A DNA stretch of 64,000 nt from Pontibacter beigongshangensis (GCF_014332515.1 NZ_VFSD01000001.1:434001-498000); one strand, 5' to 3'; counted from the stretch's first letter, positions 26,275 through 34,794 are shown. Program-made: numbers and translations. Notes: a model not told the origin generated them from the letters alone.

Positions 26275-26464
26275 CTAACATCGGCGCATTAATAAAGATT
26301 CAAGGCGCCAAATAATATGGCTCCGCTGGCAGGCGTTGGAAGAGAGGTGTGAAAGGCGCGGCACAAAAAAATTCATAAAAAGATAGCATCAAAAGGTTTT
26401 TGGGATTTACTTTGGTACTACTAACCATTATCTGAATATTAAATACTTTATTGAGAATATAATC

Positions 26465-27085
26465 ATGGGACTTCGAACTTCTGTAGTAGTAAGCGGGATA
26501 AACAACCTGAGCGATGCACGCTATTGTGCAGGAATGGGTGTGGACATCATTGTGTTTAACCTGAAGCTGGACAGTCCTGAGCGCGTGTCGTCTGAAGCGC
26601 TGAAAGAGATTACAGGCTGGGTGTCGGGCGTGAAGCTTGGCGGACAGTTTGAGCGGGCTAAGCCTGATGTTATAAACCAATATGCCGAAGAGTTCAACCT
26701 GGATTATATTCAGCTCGACACGCCTTACCTGATCGATGAGATCGAGGATATTTCGCGCCCGGTCATCCTGAAGGTGTTCATCAACAAAGACACTGTAGAA
26801 AGCGAGCTGCTGGAGATGATGGAGCTTTACGCCCCGGTAGTAGATACCTTCCTGATCTATTCCAACGACTTTACAACCATAGACGAAACCAACAGCAAGC
26901 TCCTCAAGTCCATTGCCAAAGCTTACCCGGTTTTTATAGGGTTCGGGCTGCAGAAAGATAATGTTGAACTCATCCTCAAAAAAATAAAGCCAAGAGGCAT
27001 TGGGCTGATGGGCGGCAACGAAATTAAGCCCGGCCTGAAAGACTACGATGAACTTCAGGAGATACTGGAAGTAATTGAGGAGTAG
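26465..27085 (+). CDS. TrpF-like TIM-barrel protein
   Basis: This 206-aa protein resembles phosphoribosylanthranilate isomerase: the opening VVSGINNLSDARYCAGMGVD corresponds to the TrpF KICGI..DA..A...GAD block, and the C-terminus (YPVFIGFGLQKDNV, GIGLMGGNEIKPGLKDYD) fits the phosphate-binding end. The catalytic Cys of TrpF (ICG) is replaced by Ser (VSG), and the barrel has no tryptophan-gene neighbours. A true isomerase is therefore doubtful. It may be a repurposed homologue. The ATG at 26465 is clear. Confidence 0.72.
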   Translation: MGLRTSVVVSGINNLSDARYCAGMGVDIIVFNLKLDSPERVSSEALKEITGWVSGVKLGGQFERAKPDVINQYAEEFNLDYIQLDTPYLIDEIEDISRPVILKVFINKDTVESELLEMMELYAPVVDTFLIYSNDFTTIDETNSKLLKSIAKAYPVFIGFGLQKDNVELILKKIKPRGIGLMGGNEIKPGLKDYDELQEILEVIEE

Positions 27086-27254
27086 GCTTAACTTTTACGG
27101 CCAGGGCTTTTGGCCCGAAGGGAAGGTTGCGTGCTACTACCATCCAGGGCACACGCCCTTGCCAGCCTGTTTTGTCTATTGATTATTACGCATTATCAGG
27201 CAATAACGACAAGATTTTGGAGTGCGCTAGATGCTTCTGATGCTTTTGGGCGCA

Positions 27255-27308
27255 ACAATTATTTGAATCAAAAATGCCCTCCAGAGCCTTTTGCTGCTGT
27301 TGCTGCCC
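27255..27308 (+). repeat. Intergenic CCTCCGGAGG-family repeat, copy 9
   Basis: CAATTATTTGAATCAAAAATGCCCTCCAGAGCC is followed by TTTTGCTGCTGTTGCTGCC. It lies 40 bp before the esterase ATG. Confidence 0.85.
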
Positions 27309-27348
27309 CATATATGTTTATAATTTCCAGTATTAAAGATGCCTCCTT

Positions 27349-28320
27349 ATGAACCTCCCGAAAATAACTTTTTGCCTCCTCCTGCTTCTTCCCTTATCTT
27401 TTTTTAAGGTTACAGCGGGCTTCAGCCAGAATACAAACATGGAAATACCCTTGTATGCAGGCCGCATACCGAATGAAGTGCCTGGGCCGGACGAAGAGAA
27501 GATTGAAAGTTCGGTAGACGAGGCCAGGAAGACGGAGATGATCCGGATCAGCAAGGTTCGCAAGCCGACACTTACGGTTTTTTTGCCCGCCAAAGACAAA
27601 GCAAACGGCACCGCGGTGGTTATCTGCCCGGGAGGTGGCTACGGTCGTCTGGCTTCCGGCCACGAAGGCTATGATGTGGCAAAAAAGTTTAACGAGCAGG
27701 GCGTGGCAGCATTTGTGCTGAAATACAGGCTCCCGGATACCAAAATAACCTCAAACCCGGAACTGGCACCCCTGCAGGATGCGCAGCAGGCGCTGCTCCT
27801 GGTGCGGAAAAGGGCCAATGAATGGAACGTGAACCCGGAGCGGGTAGGCATCCTGGGCTTTTCGGCGGGTGGCCATTTAGCCTCCACGGCAGGAACACAC
27901 CTCCAAAAAGTAACAATCCCCAATAAGGATAACATCAGCCTGCGCCCGGATTTTATGATGCTGATTTACCCGGTTATCAGCAGCGACAAAGAAATAGCGC
28001 ATATGGGTTCTTACTACAACCTGCTGGGCAAAGAGGCATCCGAAGCCAAATTAAAAGAGTATAGCAACGAGCTGCAGGTAACGGCACAGACCCCGCCTAC
28101 GTTCCTGGTGCATGCCTCCGACGATAATGGCGTGAAATCCGAAAACAGCATCCGGTTTTACCAGGCACTGCTTCGAAACAGCGTTCCTGCCGAATTGCAC
28201 ATTTACCAGCAAGGCGGACATGGCTTCGGGCTCATCAACAGAACTACGAAAGATCTCTGGTTTGAACGGGGCATTAACTGGCTAGGTGCCAATGGCTTTC
28301 TAAAAGCCCCTGCTCCCTAA
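27349..28320 (+). CDS. Secreted alpha/beta hydrolase (BD-FAE/acetylesterase type), paralogue 1
   Basis: This 323-aa esterase-like protein has a signal peptide (about 1-26), the oxyanion motif CPGGGYG and the nucleophile Ser in GFSAGGH. The catalytic Asp/His are likely in HASDDNGV and GGHGFG. The fold resembles acetyl-xylan or feruloyl esterases and other secreted carbohydrate esterases. A close paralogue lies at 33231-34106. The gene sits between repeat copies 9 and 10, with the stop only ~20 bp before copy 10. Confidence 0.92.
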   Translation: MNLPKITFCLLLLLPLSFFKVTAGFSQNTNMEIPLYAGRIPNEVPGPDEEKIESSVDEARKTEMIRISKVRKPTLTVFLPAKDKANGTAVVICPGGGYGRLASGHEGYDVAKKFNEQGVAAFVLKYRLPDTKITSNPELAPLQDAQQALLLVRKRANEWNVNPERVGILGFSAGGHLASTAGTHLQKVTIPNKDNISLRPDFMMLIYPVISSDKEIAHMGSYYNLLGKEASEAKLKEYSNELQVTAQTPPTFLVHASDDNGVKSENSIRFYQALLRNSVPAELHIYQQGGHGFGLINRTTKDLWFERGINWLGANGFLKAPAP

Positions 28321-28340
28321 CCCAGGTCAGCAAGCAAAAT

Positions 28341-28413
28341 CAGATTATTCTAATGAAAATGGCCCTCCGGAGACAAGAGTAGCTCCGGAGGGCCATTTCT
28401 ATTAGAATAATTG
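28341..28413. repeat. Repeat copies 10a and 10b forming a two-armed hairpin
   Basis: A forward copy (core 28344-28372) and a reverse copy (28383-28411) face each other around a 10-nt loop. The 29-nt arms pair at 27 positions. It lies between the convergent esterase and acyltransferase genes, where it could also end both transcripts. Confidence 0.92.
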
Positions 28414-28488
28414 CTCCCGAACCGCGGAGGCAACATCCGGTAGAACTTAGTGCACTATGTTTGGCCTGCACCCTTCCTTCATTAAGCA

Positions 28489-29040
28489 TCACCGCACCCC
28501 CTGCTCCGGGAATTTGCCTTTTTTTGTTCTGTAAAATGCCATGATCTTCTCCATGTCAGCTTCTATGTCGCCTGAAGGGTAAATGGCGGGGCCCACGCCT
28601 GCTTCTTTTCTGGAATAGTCCAGGTAACCCAGCACAATGGGCACACCGGCACCCAGGGCCACATGGTAGAAACCTCTGCGCCAGCGGGGCTGATATTTTC
28701 GGGTACCTTCAGGAGTCACCATCACGCAAATATCACCGGGCGTTTCTTTAAAAATCCGGATCATGGAATCTACCATGCGGGTGTTCTTGGATCGGTCCAC
28801 AGGCAAGGCCCCCATAGACCGGAGCAGCCCACCAAACGGGAAACCCATAAACTCTTTCTTGATGGTAAATTTTATTGGGGCATCCATCAGGTAGAAAGCT
28901 GCCCTGGCATAAATAAAGTCCCAGTTACTGGTATGGGGCGCTGCGATCATGACGCACCTGCGCAATTCGGGGTCCAGGTTGCCAACCAGTTTCCAACCGG
29001 AAACTTTAAAGATTGAACTTGCTACAAATCTCCAAAACAT
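28489..29040 (-). CDS. Lysophospholipid acyltransferase family protein (PlsC-like)
   Basis: This 183-aa protein has the glycerolipid acyltransferase motifs: HTSNWD (HX4D catalytic pair, about 36-41), the acceptor-binding block GALPVDRS and PEGTR (about 110-114). The short form without strong membrane segments is frequent in Bacteroidota and resembles proteins annotated as glycerol acyltransferase. The acceptor could be a lysophospholipid, ornithine lipid or other polar head. It is transcribed alone. A hairpin lies just upstream of its start. Confidence 0.88.
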   Translation of the reverse strand: MFWRFVASSIFKVSGWKLVGNLDPELRRCVMIAAPHTSNWDFIYARAAFYLMDAPIKFTIKKEFMGFPFGGLLRSMGALPVDRSKNTRMVDSMIRIFKETPGDICVMVTPEGTRKYQPRWRRGFYHVALGAGVPIVLGYLDYSRKEAGVGPAIYPSGDIEADMEKIMAFYRTKKGKFPEQGVR

Positions 29041-29054
29041 GATACAAAAGAATA

Positions 29055-29081
29055 AGCCATTCTATAACATATAGAATGGCT
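29055..29081 (-). terminator. 12-bp hairpin between barrel and acyltransferase genes
   Basis: AGCCATTCTATA (29055-29066) pairs perfectly with 29070-29081 around a 3-nt loop. A T-rich stretch (TTATTCTTTTG) follows on the minus strand. It may end the barrel transcript, or sit in the leader of the acyltransferase message, which starts 15 bp downstream. Confidence 0.55.
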
Positions 29082-29129
29082 CACGAAATTAGAAGTTCTA
29101 AGGATATTAAAATATATTTTTATTACTTT

Positions 29130-29759
29130 TTATAAGCCATACCGAATGGTTTTGGCTGTTTCCCTCAGAAAATAAGCCTGCACCCCCACCCCAATCATCG
29201 GTCCGAAGCGGGTATTATGATTCACGGTATTGGTTTCCCGGAAGTACCGGAACGAAAGCATAGGCTCTATGGCAATTTTCTCACTCATAAAGTAGGCATA
29301 GCCAATCCCGACAGAGCCGGCATACAGGTTTGTGCTTTTATTATTTGTGAGATTCTGGGTTCCTACACCCGCTGTAACTTCACCGAAAACACCATTGTCC
29401 AGGTAGTACCGGGCAAATGGTCCGAAAATGACCATATACCTGTCGAAAGAATTTTTGCCTGATTCTGTTTTAGTGGACGTGCTCTCATAATTATGGTCGA
29501 CCTGAAGCCCCAGCACCACATCCGGAATAACAAAATAACCTACTTTTGCCTGGCTGAGCGCCTGAATGGTAGTACCCTGCTCATAAAGTCCATTGTTATT
29601 CAAGCCGTTGTTGAACTTATAAAAGGAGCCACTGATGTTTCCGCCTAACAGAATAGAACCCTGCTTTACTTTTGCAGGATAGAGCGAGCTTCGGTTCTCC
29701 TGGGCCTGGGCCAGAAAAGGAAGCAAGGCAACAAGAAAAGAAAATGTATATTTTAACAT
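29130..29759 (-). CDS. Outer-membrane beta-barrel protein
   Basis: This 209-aa protein has a signal peptide (MLKYTFSFLVALLPFLAQAQ) followed by alternating amphipathic strands (GGNISGSFYKF, VLGLQVDHNYES, GVGTQNLTNN, YFMSEKIAIEPMLSFRYF), ending in a strand like AYFLRETAK. It fits the OmpW/porin-like single-barrel families of Bacteroidota (about 8-10 strands). The substrate or role is unknown. The ATG at 29759 is chosen over an upstream in-frame TTG. Confidence 0.8.
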   Translation of the reverse strand: MLKYTFSFLVALLPFLAQAQENRSSLYPAKVKQGSILLGGNISGSFYKFNNGLNNNGLYEQGTTIQALSQAKVGYFVIPDVVLGLQVDHNYESTSTKTESGKNSFDRYMVIFGPFARYYLDNGVFGEVTAGVGTQNLTNNKSTNLYAGSVGIGYAYFMSEKIAIEPMLSFRYFRETNTVNHNTRFGPMIGVGVQAYFLRETAKTIRYGL

Positions 29760-29867
29760 ATAGTTCAAAATTTATATAAAATCCTATACGAGTTTTGGCT
29801 TCCACAAAATCAGGACTTTAAAAAGATTCTGTAGCTGTAAAATGCGATAATAGAGCGTGTGGTAATA

Positions 29868-30650
29868 TTATTCTGCTTTTTGCTTGAAAGCCTTCAGCAC
29901 CTGCCGTATATGTTTTTCCATATTGAGGGTATAACGGTACCCTATTTCAAATATTTCATCCGCTTTCCTGAAACTGGTGAGGCGATAATGTTTCAGTTCC
30001 TGTGGCTCCAGCAAAAGGTCGCATAGGTGTAAGCGCAGCTTCACATTGTTGTTGATGCCCAACTGCACCGACCGTTCCATCATGCTCCGGATAGTCTTCA
30101 GGTCGGCCTGATGATTGATGGGGTTCACGTGCACGCCAATTTTTATGTCGCAGTTACTGTAAAGGGGGTCAATAGGCATGTTGTTCAGCAACCCGCCATC
30201 GCAGAGCAGCTTCTTATTATACGACACGGGTTGGTATAAGATAGGTACCGCCGAGGTCGCCAGCAGCGGTTTTATCAGGTTGCCAGTCGAAAAATAGGCC
30301 GTTACCCCTTCATTCATTTCGGTGGCGCTGATAATGACAGGAAATTTCAGATTTTCGAAAACGGCATCGGCCCCCAGGTATTTAATAAACAGCTTCTCTA
30401 CCTCATCCAGGTGCATGAGTCCCATTTTACCAAAAGTGGGGCGTGCAATCTTGAATACGCTCAGTTCTTTAATCAATTTCAGGATTTCTTCGGGCGAGAA
30501 ACCGGATGCGTAAAACACCCCGGCAATAGCACCAGAGCTAACGCCGGATATAATGTCAACCTGAATTTTTAACTCTTCGAGTGCTTTTAGCACTCCCAGA
30601 TGGGCCACACCTCTGGCAGCTCCCCCAGACAGCGCAAGGCCTATCTTCAT
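29868..30650 (-). CDS. Patatin-like phospholipase
   Basis: This 260-aa protein has the full patatin set: the oxyanion loop SGGAARG near the start, the nucleophile Ser in GVSSGA (about residue 36), and the DGG catalytic Asp motif (CDGGLLNN, about 165). It is predicted to hydrolyse acyl esters of phospholipids in the cytoplasm (no signal peptide). The ATG at 30650 is two bases after the stop of the MBL gene, so the two are co-transcribed. An upstream open extension overlaps that gene and is discarded. Confidence 0.92.
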   Translation of the reverse strand: MKIGLALSGGAARGVAHLGVLKALEELKIQVDIISGVSSGAIAGVFYASGFSPEEILKLIKELSVFKIARPTFGKMGLMHLDEVEKLFIKYLGADAVFENLKFPVIISATEMNEGVTAYFSTGNLIKPLLATSAVPILYQPVSYNKKLLCDGGLLNNMPIDPLYSNCDIKIGVHVNPINHQADLKTIRSMMERSVQLGINNNVKLRLHLCDLLLEPQELKHYRLTSFRKADEIFEIGYRYTLNMEKHIRQVLKAFKQKAE

Positions 30651-30652
30651 AT

Positions 30653-31495
30653 TTAGATCGTGTTGAGTGTAAAGGAGTTCTCTAAACGAATTCCTTTTTC
30701 GGTATGTTGCACCGTGCAGCACTCATTTACCGGATCGTGCTCTAAAAACAGCACATACTTTTCATCCGCCGCCTGAGTCAGGAAAGCAGCCTTCTCCTGC
30801 AGCGTGAGCAGCGGCCGGGTATCGTACCCCATTACATAAGGCAACGGAATATGCCCAACAGATGGCAAGAGATCTGCCATAAAAGCCACCTTCTTTCCTT
30901 TATAGGAGATAACAGGCACCATCATTTTATCGGTGTGGCCGTCAGCAAAAAAGATATCGAACTGCTGGAAAGGCGATGGCGCGGCAGGATCAATAAACTG
31001 CAGGTGGCCGCTTTCCTGCATGGGCAGCAGGTTCTCCTTCAGGAAAGAGGCTTTCTCGCGCGCGTTTGGTACAGTGGCCCATTGCCAATGGTCGGCATTA
31101 GACCAGTAGGTGGCATTTGGGAAAACCAGCTCCAGCGCACCATCACTATCCCTGTACCGGACGCCGCCGCCGCAATGGTCAAAATGAAGGTGTGTCAGAA
31201 AAACATCGGTTACATCCTCAGCCGTAAAACCTGCCTTGTGCAGCGAACCTTGGAGTGTTTCGTGGCCGTGCAGGTAGTAATGGCTCAGGAAGCGGGCATC
31301 CTGCTTGTCGCCGATGCCATTGTCGATCAGGATGAGCCTGTTTCCGTCTTCTATCAGCAGGCAGCGCATAGCCCAGCTGCAGAGGTTGTTTTCGTCAGCC
31401 GGGTTTGTACGCTGCCACAGCGTTTTTGGCACAACGCCAAACATGGCCCCACCGTCTAATTTAAAAAAGCCTGTGTTAATAACGTGTAGCTTCAT
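30653..31495 (-). CDS. MBL-fold metallo-hydrolase
   Basis: This 280-aa protein has the metal-binding motif THLHFDHCGG (HxHxDH, about 101-107), an additional His in FADGHTDK and an Asp in FMADLLP, the usual dinuclear zinc ligands. The sequence type resembles the AHL-lactonase-like branch of the superfamily, but no substrate can be assigned. There is no signal peptide. It is the first gene of a two-gene unit with the patatin-like phospholipase. Confidence 0.9.
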   Translation of the reverse strand: MKLHVINTGFFKLDGGAMFGVVPKTLWQRTNPADENNLCSWAMRCLLIEDGNRLILIDNGIGDKQDARFLSHYYLHGHETLQGSLHKAGFTAEDVTDVFLTHLHFDHCGGGVRYRDSDGALELVFPNATYWSNADHWQWATVPNAREKASFLKENLLPMQESGHLQFIDPAAPSPFQQFDIFFADGHTDKMMVPVISYKGKKVAFMADLLPSVGHIPLPYVMGYDTRPLLTLQEKAAFLTQAADEKYVLFLEHDPVNECCTVQHTEKGIRLENSFTLNTI

Positions 31496-31608
31496 ATTAT
31501 TAAGTTACCAGTCAGGCGTTTCTTTTGGTGAGGGAGTCGGCTGTCCTGGTAATTGAGAATCTTTTTTACATTAACCATTTCAACGCTTAACCCATAAGTA
31601 GCAACTTA

Positions 31609-32559
31609 TTACCCATCAACCACCACACCCATGGCGGAGAATTTGTCGATGCGCTGCATAATACGATCTTCCGGCTCTATTGTCTCCAGCTCGTCGAGCA
31701 GTTCCAGGATCTTTTTCTTCAGCAGGCGCTTCATTTTCTCGGGTTCTGTGTGGGCACCGCCGAGTGGTTCTTTAATGATTCCGTCTATCAGTTTATGCTG
31801 TAGCATGTCGGTGGCCGTGAGTTTGAGAGCCTCGGCGGCCTGCTCTTTGTAATCCCAGCTGCGCCACAGGATAGAGGAGCAGGATTCGGGCGATATTACT
31901 GAGTACCAGGTGTTTTCCAGCATCATTACTTTATCGCCAATGGCTATGCCTAAGGCGCCGCCGGAAGCACCTTCTCCTATAATTATACAGATAACAGGCA
32001 CTTTGAGCATGAACATCTCTTTCAGATTGCGCGCGATGGCTTCGCCCTGGCCCCGCTCTTCTGCCTCCAGCCCCGGAAAAGCTCCCGGCGTATCTATAAA
32101 AGTGACGATGGGTTTCCCGAACTTTTCAGCCATTTTCATCAGGCGGAGGGCCTTGCGGTACCCTTCCGGGTTGGCCATTCCGAAGTTGCGGTTTTGCCGC
32201 TGCTTGGTATTGCGCCCCTTCTGCTGACCTATAAACATGATGCTTCTGCCATCCACTTCGCCAAATCCGCCTATCATGGCCTTGTCGTCGCGCACGGTGC
32301 GGTCGCCGTGCAGCTCTATAAACTTATCCGTAATGCCTTCTATATAATCGAGTGTATAGGGCCTGAGCGGATGCCGCGAGAGTTGTACCCGCTGCCAGCG
32401 GGTCAGGTTGGCGTACGTCTCTTTCTTGAGAATCTTTATTTTCTCTTCCAGTGCCTTTACCGCCTCCGAAACATCGACCTGGTTTTCGCTGGCGAGTTTC
32501 TTCATTTCCTGTAGCTTGCCTTCCAAAGCGGCAATGGGTTGTTCAAAATCCAAAAGCAT
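31609..32559 (-). CDS. accA: Acetyl-CoA carboxylase carboxyltransferase subunit alpha
   Basis: This 316-aa subunit pairs with AccD and moves the carboxyl group from carboxybiotin to acetyl-CoA, the first step of fatty-acid synthesis. Typical blocks are [14 protein letters not shown] at the start, [33 protein letters not shown] and [21 protein letters not shown]. The length is normal. It is transcribed from its own -7 box. accD is not nearby. Confidence 0.97.
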   Translation of the reverse strand: MLLDFEQPIAALEGKLQEMKKLASENQVDVSEAVKALEEKIKILKKETYANLTRWQRVQLSRHPLRPYTLDYIEGITDKFIELHGDRTVRDDKAMIGGFGEVDGRSIMFIGQQKGRNTKQRQNRNFGMANPEGYRKALRLMKMAEKFGKPIVTFIDTPGAFPGLEAEERGQGEAIARNLKEMFMLKVPVICIIIGEGASGGALGIAIGDKVMMLENTWYSVISPESCSSILWRSWDYKEQAAEALKLTATDMLQHKLIDGIIKEPLGGAHTEPEKMKRLLKKKILELLDELETIEPEDRIMQRIDKFSAMGVVVDG

Positions 32560-32583
32560 ATCGTGTAGCGCTATTTTTCTTCA

Positions 32584-32591
32584 CAAATTTA
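32584..32591 (-). promoter_or_regulatory. -7 box of accA
   Basis: The minus-strand site TAAATTTG fits TAnnTTTG and lies 25 bases upstream of the ATG. No convincing -33 box was seen at normal spacing. Confidence 0.5.
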
Positions 32592-32715
32592 ACAGTTTTA
32601 ACTTATGCTGGTAGGGCAGAGGCAAATTTTAAGTCTGGATAAAAATTAAAATTAGTGAATCTGAATACTTTACGGTTTTTTAAAGAAAATATAGCGGCTA
32701 TTTGCGGCCAGGGAC

Positions 32716-32746
32716 TTGCACAATTAAAATTAACCCTCTACATTTG
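32716..32746 (+). promoter_or_regulatory. Promoter of the tRNA-Asp pair
   Basis: A -33-like TTG at 32716-32718 and the -7 box TACATTTG at 32739-32746 are 20 bp apart, the spacing expected for Bacteroidota. The first tRNA begins ~32 bp downstream. Confidence 0.6.
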
Positions 32747-32778
32747 CATCACCTTAAACGATAAGGGAAACACAAAAC

Positions 32779-32852
32779 GGTCTGGTAGTTCAGTTGGTTA
32801 GAATGCCGCCCTGTCACGGCGGAGGTCGCGGGTTCGAGTCCCGTCCAGACCG
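32779..32852 (+). tRNA. tRNA-Asp: tRNA-Asp (GTC), copy 1
   Basis: This 74-nt cloverleaf has the acceptor stem GGTCTGG/CCAGACC, the anticodon loop CTGTCAC (anticodon GTC) and the T loop GGTTCGAGTC. CCA is not encoded (GCA follows). Confidence 0.97.
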
Positions 32853-32909
32853 CAGGTAAAACTGCGGTAACACAGTAAGAGCAGCAGGCTCTCAGTTTTA
32901 GGAAGTATT

Positions 32910-32983
32910 GGTCTGGTAGTTCAGTTGGTTAGAATGCCGCCCTGTCACGGCGGAGGTCGCGGGTTCGAGTCCCGTCCAGACCG
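32910..32983 (+). tRNA. tRNA-Asp: tRNA-Asp (GTC), copy 2
   Basis: It is identical in sequence to the first copy, 57 bp downstream, and followed by a strong terminator, so both belong to one transcript. Confidence 0.97.
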
Positions 32984-32986
32984 CTT

Positions 32987-33019
32987 AAAAGCCCCTCATC
33001 AAATGTTGAGGGGCTTTTT
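32987..33019 (+). terminator. Terminator of the tRNA-Asp operon
   Basis: AAAAGCCCCTCA (32987-32998) pairs with TGAGGGGCTTTT (33007-33018) around an 8-nt loop, with T extending to 33019. Confidence 0.92.
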
Positions 33020-33074
33020 GCGTTTCGGCACTTCTCTTTTCCCATTTCTGTTGTATTTCGCAATGGCCGGCTTT

Positions 33075-33203
33075 GCTTCTTATGCTGCGACCATCCGGCA
33101 AATCCCTTTATCCTGAGAACCTGATCCAGACAAAATGTCTAGCATCTAGCGTCTAGCATCTAAAAAAAACCTCCGGAGGGGCTTTTTAATTGGAATAATT
33201 CGT
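33075..33203 (-). repeat. Left arm of extended inverted repeat around esterase 2
   Basis: It includes a 32-bp block (33076-33107) that is the exact reverse complement of 34266-34297, a duplicated word GTCTAGCATCT (33137-33147, 33151-33161) and repeat copy 11. Together with the right arm it brackets the second esterase gene. Confidence 0.85.
33170..33201 (-). repeat. Intergenic CCTCCGGAGG-family repeat, copy 11 (terminator-like)
   Basis: In the reverse sense it reads GAATTATTCCAATTAAAAAGCCCCTCCGGAGG and then a long T-run. It lies 30 bp past the stop of the minus-strand esterase 2 gene and can terminate it. Confidence 0.92.
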
Positions 33204-33230
33204 CTTTCCCCTGCAACGGTCACCACTCCC

Positions 33231-34106
33231 CTACTTTATCCAGCCACTGGCAGCCAACCAGTGGCGGCAGCGCTCCAGCCAATTGTCTTTGGGCGCGCCC
33301 AGAGCAAAGCCGTGTTCACCTTTTGGGTAGATGTGCAGTTCGGCTGGCACCTGGTGGTGTAGAAGAGCTTCGTAAAAGCGGAGGCTGTTCTGGACCGGCA
33401 CCTTACTGTCGTCTCCGGCATGGATCAAGAAGGCAGGCGGGGTCTGTGCCGTAACCTGCAGTTCGTTGGAGAACAGCCGTATTTGCTCCTCGGTGGGCGA
33501 AGTTCCCAGCAGGTTTTCTCTGGAGCCTTTATGCGCCATTTCATCGCTGAAACTGATGACCGGGTAAACCAGCACCATAAAGTCCGGGCGCAGGCTTGTC
33601 TTTTCTTTGTTGTCGATCAGGTTCCGCTGAAAATGAGTGCCTGCTGTAGAAGCCAGGTGCCCTCCGGCCGAAAAACCCATGATGCCGATCTTGTTTGGGT
33701 CGATGTTCCACTTGGCCGCCTGCTGCCGCACTGTCTTTATAGCCTGCTGGGCATCCTGCAGCGGGCCGATGCTTTTGTCTTGCATGGTGGCACTGTTGGG
33801 GAGCCGATACTCCAGCACAAAGGCTGCAATGCCCATTTTATTCAGCGCCTGCGCCACATCGGTGCCTTCTCGCTTTAGCACCAGACTGCCGTATCCGCCG
33901 CCGGGGCAAATAATGACCGCAACGCCGGTAGCTGATTCCTGCTCCGGCAAGTAAGCTGTGAGGGTTGGTTGTTTGGCCGCGCTCTGCGTCGTCTGGTTCG
34001 GCACTTCGCCGGCATATAAAGGCATGGTCTGCTGCGCCATGGCGGTGGCCGCCGAAAACAGCAGGAGCAGCAAAACCTGCGTAGGGTTCTTTACAAATTT
34101 ATGCAT
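33231..34106 (-). CDS. Secreted alpha/beta hydrolase (BD-FAE/acetylesterase type), paralogue 2
   Basis: This 291-aa protein has a signal peptide (MHKFVKNPTQVLLLLLFSAATAMAQ), the oxyanion motif CPGGGYG, the nucleophile Ser in GFSAGGH and the late acid/base region HAGDDSKV and GEHGFA. It is closely related to the protein of 27349-28320, with shared blocks such as LGPLQDAQQA-like, HLASTAGTH and SNELQVTAQTPP. It is shorter because it lacks the ~30-residue insert after the LYAG motif. The gene is bracketed by the extended inverted repeat. The ATG at 34106 gives the signal peptide. The frame continues upstream without support. Confidence 0.92.
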   Translation of the reverse strand: MHKFVKNPTQVLLLLLFSAATAMAQQTMPLYAGEVPNQTTQSAAKQPTLTAYLPEQESATGVAVIICPGGGYGSLVLKREGTDVAQALNKMGIAAFVLEYRLPNSATMQDKSIGPLQDAQQAIKTVRQQAAKWNIDPNKIGIMGFSAGGHLASTAGTHFQRNLIDNKEKTSLRPDFMVLVYPVISFSDEMAHKGSRENLLGTSPTEEQIRLFSNELQVTAQTPPAFLIHAGDDSKVPVQNSLRFYEALLHHQVPAELHIYPKGEHGFALGAPKDNWLERCRHWLAASGWIK

Positions 34107-34183
34107 TATCAGATGTTTATCAGTAAGGATACTGGAAGGTTGAAATACGTAAACTCTTTTTTTCTTTTTCTCCCTCGCCCTGG

Positions 34184-34298
34184 CAGCAATTATTTTAATC
34201 AAAAAGCCCCTCCGGAGGTTTTTTAGATGCTAGACCTTCTGTCAGAATCAGGATACGCAGGGTAGAGGGATTTGCCGGATGGTCGCAGCATAAGAAGT
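34184..34298 (+). repeat. Right arm of extended inverted repeat around esterase 2
   Basis: It is the reverse complement counterpart of 33075-33203: repeat copy 12, the word TAGATGCTAGAC and the 32-bp block 34266-34297. A weaker relative of this whole arm begins at 51669. Confidence 0.85.
34187..34224 (+). repeat. Intergenic CCTCCGGAGG-family repeat, copy 12 (terminator-like)
   Basis: CAATTATTTTAATCAAAAAGCCCCTCCGGAGG is followed by TTTTTTAG. It lies between the start of esterase 2 and the stop of the MORN-like gene. Confidence 0.92.
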
Positions 34299-34350
34299 AA
34301 AGCAGCCTTCCATCATTTCTAATTTTTATTTTTGAATTTAGCGCAACTGG

Positions 34351-34794
34351 TCAGTATTTCTCCGTGTGCGTGTATTGCCCCTGCTCGTTATAAACTTTCC
34401 AATCGCCAAACCAGTAGAAGCGCACCTGCTCACCGGCTGTGTCTAACCTGGCTTTCCCTTTTCGCTTGAGTTCTCCGTTCTCGTAGTAGCGCTTTACCCG
34501 TATTTCTCCTTTGCCGCGCTTCCATTTTTCTTCCATAAAGGTAGTGCCGTCCGGATAAAAATATTTCCACTTGCCAACTTCCCGGCCATGCCTGAACCTC
34601 CCTTTCCGGATCAGGTAGCCCTCCTCCTCATGGTGCACTTTCCACCTGCCGTGGAACCGCCCTTCCTTGTCGAACCTGTTTATTCTGAAGAACAGAAAGC
34701 CTTGCTTCTGATCGCCTTTTTCCGGCGTTGCAGCCGCTGCCATCAGGGGCCACAACAAAATTAAAAGTAATATGCTGTGCTTCATTCCTGCCAT
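34351..34794 (-). CDS. Secreted MORN-like repeat protein
   Basis: This 147-aa protein has a signal peptide (MKHSILLLILLWPLMAAAA) and then short repeats of the MORN/YwqK type (GRFHGRWKVHHEEEG, GREVGKWKYFYPDG, GELKRKGKARLD, WFGDWKVYNEQG). Such repeats are found in toxin-antitoxin-labelled YwqK-family proteins and in many envelope proteins of Bacteroidota, and the function is usually unknown. The upstream open frame is not supported. The ATG at 34794 or 34785 gives the signal peptide. Confidence 0.78.
   Translation of the reverse strand: MAGMKHSILLLILLWPLMAAAATPEKGDQKQGFLFFRINRFDKEGRFHGRWKVHHEEEGYLIRKGRFRHGREVGKWKYFYPDGTTFMEEKWKRGKGEIRVKRYYENGELKRKGKARLDTAGEQVRFYWFGDWKVYNEQGQYTHTEKY

Noticed and set aside
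32779..32983. Tandem tRNA-Asp genes considered as an integration site with att repeat
   Set aside because: Two complete identical tRNA genes share one promoter and one terminator. No integrase or mobile genes lie nearby, so simple duplication explains it.
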